This document shows positions 1 to 5,486 of a DNA stretch of 6,242 nucleotides, piece by piece. Source of the DNA: Planctomycetota bacterium (GTDB lineage Bacteria > Planctomycetota > Planctomycetia > Planctomycetales > Planctomycetaceae). The notes under the pieces were generated by a model. That model searched no databases. It was not told the origin of the DNA and saw only the letters and a list, made by a program, of their open reading frames with translations. How positions within the stretch are numbered: the stretch's first letter is position 1; each line of letters opens with the position of its first letter. The position numbers were made by a program, and so were the translations under genes. Where the stretch lies: assembly GCA_029977045.1 (NCBI GenBank), contig JAPOLP010000362.1:1-6242 (forward strand). Direction: 5' to 3'.

Positions 1-1976
1 CCTGCTTTCGAGACGGCGACGGACGCTGCGTCGTGCTGTTATCTGCCGACCCTTCAGACGGATCAGAACGGCGAGCGCAGCGAATCAGTATCGATGGGCA
101 ACTGTGGCAACTCGAACAATTCTCGCAGCGACGCGACTGCTCGGGATGCGGAACGCGTTTCGCCGAACCCGAGCCATCGCTCCTGAGTTTCCGCAGTCCT
201 CACGGAGCGTGTCCGGACTGCGGCGGTTCCGGCAGCGTCGACGAGAAGCGATGTCGAACGTGTTCTGGAAGCCGCCTTTCGCTCGCAGCCAGCGCCGTTC
301 GACTTCGCCCAGCTGGCGATGAGCTGCTGCCTTCCACTGAGGCCGAAAGCTCGCTGGCTACCTGGCCCGGCCTTTCCAAACTGGAAGGCGCCACCGTTGC
401 GGAGCTGTTACGGACGATCGAGAGACTCAGCACGCAGTCGAGCGATCAGCCAACGCAAGCTGCGACCCGACACCTGTTCGATGCGATTCTGCCGCGGCTC
501 CGCTTTCTGGCGGACGCCGGTCTCGGTTACGTCGAGTTGAATCGTGCCATGTGCGACCTGTCTCGCGGCGAAGCTCAGCGGGTCGCCCTGACGTCGATCC
601 TCAGTTCGCAGCTCGTCAATTCGCTGTTCGTTCTGGACGAACCTTCCAGCGGTCTCCACGCAGCCGATCTGTCGCGAGTTATCGAACTGTTGCATCGTCT
701 GCGTGACCAGGGAAACACGGTTGTCGTCGTCGAACACGAAACCGACGTTGCGCGAGCTGCCGACCATGTCATCGAAATCGGACCTGGTTCTGGAGCGTCT
801 GGTGGCAATGTTGTTTTTGCCGGGCCGTTCGATCGCCTGCTCGAACAGCCCGATTCGGCAACGGCGAAGCACTTTCGGGAAACGGCGACGTCGACACCAG
901 GCGCCAACGCAGTCTCACACGCAACACAAGTTGGCGGCTCAGTGTCACTGACCGGCTGCCGACATCACACCTTGCAGAATGTCTCGGTGGAGTTTCCACT
1001 CGGATGTCTGTGCGTCGTGACCGGAGTCAGCGGTTCGGGAAAGACATCGCTGGTTGAGCAGACTCTGTATCCGGCGCTGCGTCGACACCTGGATGCAGAG
1101 ACTGCTCGCGAATCATCGAACACGGTGGCCAGCGCGACCGCCTCGGTCGGCGGCGAGTTCGACGACCTTCTCGTCACGGGCAGCCTCTCCGGCGTCGAGC
1201 TGATCGACGATCGACCGCTCATCGCCAGTCGGCGCAGCAGTCCGGTCACCTGGCTGAAGATTCTCGCAGAGATTCGTTCGCTGTTTGCAGACACACCAGA
1301 CGCTCGTAACCGTAACCTCACTCCAGCCCATTTCAGTTTTAACACCGACGCAGGTGGTCGGTGCCCGAAGTGCTCGGGCACCGGCTTTATCGAAATCGAC
1401 ATGCAGTTCATGGCCGACGTCACGATGACCTGCCCGGACTGTCACGGGACTCGCTTCCTGCCGCACATTCTGGAAGTCGCCTGGCGAAACCGGTCAATCG
1501 CGGATGTGCTGGCGATGACCGCCGATGAAGCGTTCGCGTTCTTTCGAGGCGAACGGCGCATCCAGAAGAAACTTGTTGCACTGCGTGACGTTGGACTCGG
1601 CTACCTGCCTCTCGGCCAGCCACTGTCGACCTTGTCTGGCGGCGAAGCTCAGCGTCTGAAACTGGCTGGCCACCTGGCAGCGACCAGAGGAGCCGGCAAC
1701 CTGCTGATCCTCAACGAACCGACGACGGGACTGCATTCGGAAGACGTCCAGACTCTGCTCGACTGCTTCCGCCGCCTGCTCACTGCTGGCCATTCGCTGA
1801 TCGTGATCGAGCACCACCGCGACGTGATTCTCGCCGCCGACCACGTCATCGATCTTGGTCCCGATGCCGGCCCGAATGGAGGCCGCATCGTTGCGACGGG
1901 AACGCCTGCCGAGCTTCAGCAGTCGCCCGACTCGATCACGGGTTCCTGCCTGCAGCGAGTGCTCGATGTCCGATGA
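1..1976 (+). CDS. uvrA: UvrA-family excinuclease ABC subunit A, C-terminal part (5' partial)
   Basis: UvrA proteins are twin ABC-type ATPases that recognise damaged DNA in nucleotide excision repair with UvrB and UvrC. The frame is open to the left edge (codons run from base 3), so the GTG at 33 is internal and the first Walker A and UvrB-binding region lie upstream. Counting from codon 33, I see: the first zinc module (C36/C39, C60/C63, with 'SPHGACPDCGGSG'), a further CRTC pair (C74/C77), signature LSRGE (176-180), Walker B LFVLDEP (198-204), switch His235, second Walker A GVSGSGKT (331-338), second zinc module (CPKC 444-447, CPDC 467-470), signature LSGGE (534-538), LLILNEPTTGL (557-567) and switch His594. 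Two motifs differ from canonical UvrA: LSRGE for LSGGE, and Asn561 for the Walker B Asp. The roughly 100-residue segment that E. coli UvrA carries between the first zinc module and the CxxC-G-RL motif is nearly absent. It is probably a divergent paralogue rather than the housekeeping copy; the family is certain, the role is not. Confidence 0.93.
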   Translation, partial: CFRDGDGRCVVLLSADPSDGSERRAQRISIDGQLWQLEQFSQRRDCSGCGTRFAEPEPSLLSFRSPHGACPDCGGSGSVDEKRCRTCSGSRLSLAASAVRLRPAGDELLPSTEAESSLATWPGLSKLEGATVAELLRTIERLSTQSSDQPTQAATRHLFDAILPRLRFLADAGLGYVELNRAMCDLSRGEAQRVALTSILSSQLVNSLFVLDEPSSGLHAADLSRVIELLHRLRDQGNTVVVVEHETDVARAADHVIEIGPGSGASGGNVVFAGPFDRLLEQPDSATAKHFRETATSTPGANAVSHATQVGGSVSLTGCRHHTLQNVSVEFPLGCLCVVTGVSGSGKTSLVEQTLYPALRRHLDAETARESSNTVASATASVGGEFDDLLVTGSLSGVELIDDRPLIASRRSSPVTWLKILAEIRSLFADTPDARNRNLTPAHFSFNTDAGGRCPKCSGTGFIEIDMQFMADVTMTCPDCHGTRFLPHILEVAWRNRSIADVLAMTADEAFAFFRGERRIQKKLVALRDVGLGYLPLGQPLSTLSGGEAQRLKLAGHLAATRGAGNLLILNEPTTGLHSEDVQTLLDCFRRLLTAGHSLIVIEHHRDVILAADHVIDLGPDAGPNGGRIVATGTPAELQQSPDSITGSCLQRVLDVR

Positions 1977-2036
1977 CTCGCTGTCGTTAGCTGGCTGCGC
2001 AGGATCGCGAGCACTCGAAAGCCCTCGCACCGCGCC

Positions 2037-2065
2037 TTGAATTCCCCCCAGCCCCGCGCTAATCT
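2037..2065 (+). promoter_or_regulatory. Putative sigma70-type promoter of the tRNA gene
   Basis: TTGAAT (2037-2042) and TAATCT (2060-2065) are separated by 17 bases. The first matches the -35 consensus at 4 of 6 positions and the second matches the -10 consensus at 3 of 6. Transcription would start near 2072, about 8 bases before the mature tRNA, with a GC-rich stretch between -10 and start as in many stable-RNA promoters. The match to consensus is modest, so this rests mainly on spacing and position. Confidence 0.4.
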
Positions 2066-2079
2066 GCCGCCCAACAAAG

Positions 2080-2152
2080 GGGGGCGTAGCTCAGCTTGGA
2101 GAGCGCTGCGTTCGCCATGCAGAGGTCGATGGTTCAAGTCCCTTCGCCCCCA
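2080..2152 (+). tRNA. tRNA-Ala(CGC), putative isotype; integration target
   Basis: A full cloverleaf can be folded by hand. The acceptor stem GGGGGCG (2080-2086) pairs perfectly with CGCCCCC (2145-2151). The D stem is GCTC/GAGC with loop AGCTTGGA. The anticodon stem is CTGCG/TGCAG (2106-2110, 2118-2122) around loop TTCGCCA, which puts anticodon CGC at 2113-2115. The variable loop is AGGTC and the T loop is TTCAAGT (2133-2139). The discriminator is A2152, followed by CC and then T, so the complete CCA end is not encoded. The layout and the GAGCG and AGGTC blocks resemble tRNA-Ala. Two oddities stand out: the 3:70 pair is G:C, not the G:U that alanyl-tRNA synthetase normally needs, and the T stem (GATGG/CCCTT) contains a T:C mismatch. 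It may be a functional variant, a different isotype, or a gene whose 3' half was altered by integration. Confidence 0.8.
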
Positions 2153-2154
2153 CC
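2091..2154. other. Candidate attachment site (attL) in the tRNA gene
   Basis: Tyrosine integrases of genomic islands commonly recombine within the anticodon or T-arm to 3' end of tRNA genes, and the int gene usually lies beside that site. Here the int stop codon (complement of 2091-2093) falls in the tRNA D arm, so the 3' part of the tRNA and the int tail share the same DNA. The exact core cannot be set because the other junction is outside the window. A second copy of part of 2091-2154 at the far end of the element would define it. Confidence 0.55.
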
Positions 2155-3809
2155 TTGAGAGCCTTGTCGGAAACACCGTCCGACAGGGCTTTTTCCGTTG
2201 GTTTTGAGCATTTCTCGACCGGCCTACTGCCATTCGAGCGAGATCTCAGGTCACCCCCTGAATTGACAGGAAATGACTCTTTTTGCCCTTGGTGGCCAGC
2301 TTTTGGGGGAAATAGAGGGGGAAACTTTCGGAGAGCATTCTGGTCTTTTGCGGTAGGCCGGACGGGCTCCCGGCGGTCGGCCTTCCTAGTCAGACTCGGA
2401 AGCGAATCCAGTGCCTCACTCACGTCGAGCATTTTTGCATCAGTGTAGGTCTCCATTGTCAGCCGGATATCGCTGTGCCGCATGATCTCCTGAGCGGTTC
2501 GTGGAGCAATTCCAGCCTTGTTCAACATCGTGGCCAGCGTCATTCGCATTGCATGTACATCGACCACACGACCACGATCATCGGTCTTCGATATGCCGGC
2601 AGCCGCGAGGTCACGGTTCAGAACTTTGACCAGACTCGCCGGAACCGACAGCAGCGGCAGTGCATTAAATTCGGCGAAGCTTCCGTCAAAGTCATTACGT
2701 CGATCTTCGATCCAGTTACGGAGCTCGCTTGCCAGGTCAGCACGCAACGGGATGTCTGAGCCCCGCCGATTCTTCTCGTCACCAGCAGCGAGCCTTGCAA
2801 ATGGTGTCGGTGAGTCGAGTTCGATCGAGCCGATTGTCAGAGACGCCAGCTCTCCTCTCCGCAACCCGGTCAGTATCAGCGTCCGATAAACGAGAGCCCG
2901 CTCACGTCCTCGCTCTTCGAGCTTGGAGACAAATTCAGGGTTACCTGCCAGCCGTTCCCTGGCGAGCGTGACAGCGGCTTCTAGGCCGTCGTAGGTGAGT
3001 GGTTTCTGAGTCCAATTCGATCGTTTTGGCTTAGAGACAGTTTCGGCCTCGACCGACTGAGTCTCGCGCCCGTACTCAGCCAGTGGCCGAAAGCAGGCAA
3101 CGTGTAACAGTCGGTCCAGTTCGGCTTCGGTGAGGGCTCGACGTTTTCGCCGAGGATCTGCTTTTGCATTCGCCCTCGGCACATCGTTGAATGGATTCGA
3201 GGCGAGGCGACCACTGCGGATGCACCAGTTTGCAAATGCGACCATTTCGGCCCGATATTCGTTTCGTGTACCGGCCCCCATTCCCACGCTGAGTTGTTCC
3301 GCAAGCCAGCGAGTCAGTGTGTCGCCTGAGAGGTCGATCAGTCGATGAAACCCGCATTCCTTTGCGAGCCGCTCAAGTCGTGATTGCGTATTCCTTATGC
3401 GCGTGCGATTCAGTCCTTGCGTGATCCGGTGTTGTCGATAAGCGTCGAAATGATCGGCGATCGCCGCTACTGCGTGGTCGGCAATAGCGTTTTCTGTCGC
3501 TGTAATGACATTCGACCGAATCAGTTCCGCCCGCCGTTCGAGCCCTGCGAGTACGGCCTGAGCGGCTCCCTTGTCTTTGCAGCCGGTCGACACTTCCCGA
3601 AGGATCCCGTCGCCGTCGCGGAATTTTGCGAGCCATCTGCCGCTCTGCACGACAATTCGCGGCAGCCCATCCCTGCCGATGATTGTGGGTGCGGTCTTAC
3701 GTTTCCCGCGGCGATCAGTCCACTGCGCAAGCTGTTCGCCTTTTTTCGTGATCAGCGATGCGTTGCCGGGCAGGGGTTTAGTTGCCGTTTTGCGTCTGAG
3801 TGATCCCAT
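2091..3809 (-). CDS. Tyrosine-type site-specific recombinase (integrase)
   Basis: This protein probably inserts and excises the element through a 3'-phosphotyrosine DNA intermediate. Residues about 45-110 look like an arm-type DNA-binding domain ('SGRWLAKFRDGDG', then a helix), and 110-215 like a core-binding (SAM-like) domain. The catalytic domain has Arg317 in TGLRRGE, Lys346 in a probable beta-hairpin, His419 and Arg422 in HAMR, His445 in MRHSDI and the nucleophile Tyr455 in METYTDA, so the catalytic set is complete. At 572 aa it is longer than the usual 350-450: there is extra sequence at about 238-300, and a Pro/Lys/Ser-rich tail follows residue 475. The last 19 residues (from Val554) plus the stop are read antisense from the tRNA gene. 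The ATG at 3809 has AAGGG 8 bases upstream. A 246-base gap separates it from the helicase gene on the same strand. Confidence 0.93.
   Translation of the reverse strand: MGSLRRKTATKPLPGNASLITKKGEQLAQWTDRRGKRKTAPTIIGRDGLPRIVVQSGRWLAKFRDGDGILREVSTGCKDKGAAQAVLAGLERRAELIRSNVITATENAIADHAVAAIADHFDAYRQHRITQGLNRTRIRNTQSRLERLAKECGFHRLIDLSGDTLTRWLAEQLSVGMGAGTRNEYRAEMVAFANWCIRSGRLASNPFNDVPRANAKADPRRKRRALTEAELDRLLHVACFRPLAEYGRETQSVEAETVSKPKRSNWTQKPLTYDGLEAAVTLARERLAGNPEFVSKLEERGRERALVYRTLILTGLRRGELASLTIGSIELDSPTPFARLAAGDEKNRRGSDIPLRADLASELRNWIEDRRNDFDGSFAEFNALPLLSVPASLVKVLNRDLAAAGISKTDDRGRVVDVHAMRMTLATMLNKAGIAPRTAQEIMRHSDIRLTMETYTDAKMLDVSEALDSLPSLTRKADRREPVRPTAKDQNALRKFPPLFPPKAGHQGQKESFPVNSGGDLRSRSNGSRPVEKCSKPTEKALSDGVSDKALKVGAKGLEPSTSAWRTQRSPS
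2160..2194 (+). terminator. Rho-independent terminator downstream of the tRNA
   Basis: A 12-bp stem is formed by AGCCTTGTCGGA (2160-2171) and TCCGACAGGGCT (2179-2190), with one G.U wobble and a 7-base loop, followed by a T tract (2190-2194). It starts 7 bases after the tRNA discriminator base and would end the tRNA transcript. It also lies inside the antisense 3' coding part of the integrase, so it would limit read-through from the chromosome into int. Confidence 0.85.
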
Positions 3810-3830
3810 GGAATTAACCCTTGTCTGGTC

Positions 3831-3855
3831 GTGGGCCGTGCATTGTACGGCCCAC
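3831..3855 (-). promoter_or_regulatory. Palindrome around a putative int -10 box (promoter/operator)
   Basis: GTGGGCCGT (3831-3839) and ACGGCCCAC (3847-3855) form a perfect 9-bp inverted repeat around a 7-base spacer; C3830/G3856 extends it to 10 bp. On the minus strand TACAAT (3847-3842), a 5 of 6 match to the -10 consensus, sits in the spacer. Transcription would start about 26 bases before the int ATG, leaving room for the AAGGG ribosome-binding site. I see no good -35 box, which would suit an activated promoter. A repressor bound to the palindrome would cover the -10 region. The palindrome is seen directly; its function is inferred. Confidence 0.4.
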
Positions 3856-3938
3856 GGTCTGAAAAAGATCCCCCAACCTCACCCGGTGAGTCGGTGAACT
3901 TCAATGTTTTCGAAGTCATCGATCAGAAAGAAGCAGCC

Positions 3939-3954
3939 GGTCAGTCGGTCAGTC
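3939..3954. repeat. Tandem 8-bp repeat GGTCAGTC x2
   Basis: GGTCAGTC is repeated directly at 3939-3946 and 3947-3954. The second copy runs into the left arm of the neighbouring hairpin, and the inverted form GACTGA appears in the right arm (3991-3996). It is a short repeat that could be a protein-binding site or a by-product of the hairpin sequence. Confidence 0.5.
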
Positions 3955-3995
3955 AGTGGGTAGGCCTATAAATAGGCCTACCCACCCACTGACTG
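3950..3995. repeat. Long interrupted inverted repeat (hairpin) between helicase and int
   Basis: GTGGGTAGGCCTA (3956-3968) pairs perfectly with TAGGCCTACCCAC (3973-3985) over 13 bp around loop TAAA. Beyond a 4-base bulge (3986-3989), CAGTCA (3950-3955) pairs with TGACTG (3990-3995), giving 19 bp in total. It lies about 60 bases after the helicase stop. No T tract follows on either strand, so it is not a standard intrinsic terminator. It could be an origin structure, a processing site between helicase and int transcripts, or a recombination accessory site. Confidence 0.7.
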
Positions 3996-4055
3996 ATCGC
4001 CTCATCCGGCCAGGTCGGTGACCGACTCAGTTACCGAGTCAACCGAGTCACGCAG

Positions 4056-5486
4056 TCAAAAGGGAACATCAGGGATTGTGAAGCCCGGGTATTCGCGTCC
4101 GTTTTTCACGACGCTGCAGCGCTTCAGGCATCCCCTCTCGACGAGTCCGGCGAGCAGCAGGTTCATCTCGCTCGAGCTGGGCTGCGGCTTGCAGGCTTCG
4201 CGAAGCACACTCTGCGTCTCGCCGCCGGGTAACGACTTCAGGGTTTCGAGGATGCAGTTCTGGATACTCCCGATGCGTTTCTCAGCTCTGAGTGTGGACT
4301 TCTCCAGATTCGCCTGTTCAATGTAGTGACTGGCATAATCGACCATGGGCAGCCAGAGGCGAGCGTTTTCATCGCCCTCGTCCACAGTCACCACGTAGGC
4401 CCCACTATGGCCCGCTGAGCCACCGACATTGAGCCACAGCTCATGTGTGCCGTCCGACTGATATGGCGATCTGCGGCCCAGCAGAAGCCACTGGCGGGCC
4501 CACTCAGCGAATCCGCTCATGGAGAGATCGTCGAGGTCGGTGGACTGCAGCCGTTCTTTGGGATGCTTTTTCTTTGTGTGGTGGGCGAGGATCAGCGTGC
4601 AGCCCGTCTGCTCGCCGATACGGCCCACATCCCGCAGCAGACTGCCCATTGCAAACACGTCAGCAGCGTTGATGCTCTGACCGCCGGCGAGCAGGCACAG
4701 ATAGGCCGGATCAATAATCAGGACATGGATTTCACGTTTTTCGATCAGCTCGGCGATATCGTCGAGGTGGGCTCGATTCGCCAGCTGCGGAAGCTCGAAG
4801 CCCCACAGGATGTCAGCATCCTTGAGGTTGCGTCCTCGTTGCTCCACAGCCGCTTGAGCAGATGCTCGAATTTTGAAACCGCCGCTTTCTCCTGAAAGAA
4901 ACAGGACGCGGACCTGATTGGGAACTTCAAAAGACTCATGCGAAAGAAACGGCGTGCCGGTTCCGAGACTGATCGCCAGATCGGTCAGGATGCCGGTTTT
5001 GAGAGCTTTTTTGGGACCACCCACAATACAGGGCTGCGCAGCCACGAGAACGTGCCTGATCAGGTATTCCTGACGAAAATCAGCCTCAGCAAACTCACTG
5101 GATGTCATCAGTTGTGGAGCGTAGGTCGTGCCTGTGGTCGCCTGCACCGGATCGCCGACCTTTTCACGTACGTCCTTCCATCCGTACTCGGAACAGGAAC
5201 TGTGCTGGCATTTGAAGGAGACTTTTCCATCAGGAGCCTGCATGACGACGGTTTCGCCGCGAGAACCATGCTCCTCGTTGAACGGGCAGCGTTTCAGCAC
5301 AAAGACGTCGCGACCGTCGGCGGTCTTCGCCTCTTTGATGCTGTGCTCGACATCGTGATCCGTCAGCCATTTGGAGACATCAAGGTGTCTTGTCGACCGA
5401 GGACCTCGGCTGGCAGGTGTGTGAGACGCGGGAGCCTGTTCTGAGAGCGCCCGCAGGGCGGACGCGGTTGCGGGATTGCGGTTCAT
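4056..5486 (-). CDS. RepA/AAA_25-like replicative helicase with N-terminal zinc finger
   Basis: This is probably a hexameric RecA-fold helicase that opens element DNA for the primase encoded just upstream. Residues 1-35 look disordered. Residues 36-110 contain a zinc-binding module (C67, H73, C93, C98; 'CPFNEEHG' and 'FKCQHSSC'), as found beside primase/helicase domains of mobile elements. The ATPase core follows: GGPKKALKT (156-164) as P-loop with Lys163/Thr164, LFLSGE (195-200), Walker B VLIIDP (255-260), and TLILAHHTKK (297-306) as probable sensor. The P-loop lacks the usual glycine before the lysine (Leu162), a form I recall from RepA-like proteins of this type. Residues about 400-476 resemble a winged-helix tail. 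The ATG at 5486 overlaps the primase stop by 4 bases and has AGGAAGGGGG 6 bases upstream, so translation is probably coupled. Confidence 0.85.
   Translation of the reverse strand: MNRNPATASALRALSEQAPASHTPASRGPRSTRHLDVSKWLTDHDVEHSIKEAKTADGRDVFVLKRCPFNEEHGSRGETVVMQAPDGKVSFKCQHSSCSEYGWKDVREKVGDPVQATTGTTYAPQLMTSSEFAEADFRQEYLIRHVLVAAQPCIVGGPKKALKTGILTDLAISLGTGTPFLSHESFEVPNQVRVLFLSGESGGFKIRASAQAAVEQRGRNLKDADILWGFELPQLANRAHLDDIAELIEKREIHVLIIDPAYLCLLAGGQSINAADVFAMGSLLRDVGRIGEQTGCTLILAHHTKKKHPKERLQSTDLDDLSMSGFAEWARQWLLLGRRSPYQSDGTHELWLNVGGSAGHSGAYVVTVDEGDENARLWLPMVDYASHYIEQANLEKSTLRAEKRIGSIQNCILETLKSLPGGETQSVLREACKPQPSSSEMNLLLAGLVERGCLKRCSVVKNGREYPGFTIPDVPF

Larger units (their letters stand above)
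3887..4050. repeat. Four ACCGA(G/C)TCA 9-mers in the int/helicase gap
   Basis: ACCGACTCA occurs on the minus strand at 3887-3895 and on the plus strand at 4021-4029. The variant ACCGAGTCA occurs as a direct tandem pair at 4033-4041 and 4042-4050, ending 6 bases before the helicase stop codon. Four copies in 164 bases, in both orientations and flanking a large hairpin, resemble iterons or binding sites for an element protein (replication initiator, excisionase or integrase arm sites). Confidence 0.5.

Noticed and set aside
33..35. GTG at 33 as the true start of the UvrA-family gene
   Set aside because: The frame stays open to the window edge, the sequence before it (DGDGRC) fits UvrA, and the protein would lack its first Walker A, so the gene begins upstream.
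408..872. 154-codon minus-strand ORF opposite the UvrA gene
   Set aside because: It is antisense to conserved UvrA motifs; long antisense frames are expected in GC-rich coding DNA.
3752..3919. A 55-codon minus-strand ORF (ATG at 3919) before and overlapping the int start, a possible excisionase
   Set aside because: There is no Shine-Dalgarno sequence before the ATG, no helix-turn-helix pattern is recognisable, and it runs through the palindrome and out of frame into int, so it looks like chance.
3950..3995. Hairpin as a Rho-independent terminator for the helicase operon
   Set aside because: Neither strand has a T tract after the stem, so it is kept as an inverted repeat of unknown role.
3880..4055. 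CRISPR array or tandem-repeat locus
   Set aside because: The repeats are 8-9 bases long and irregularly spaced, with no 20-50 base repeat-spacer pattern.
4443..4895. 150-codon plus-strand ORF opposite the helicase
   Set aside because: It lies entirely antisense to a gene with clear ATPase motifs and shows no recognisable domain.
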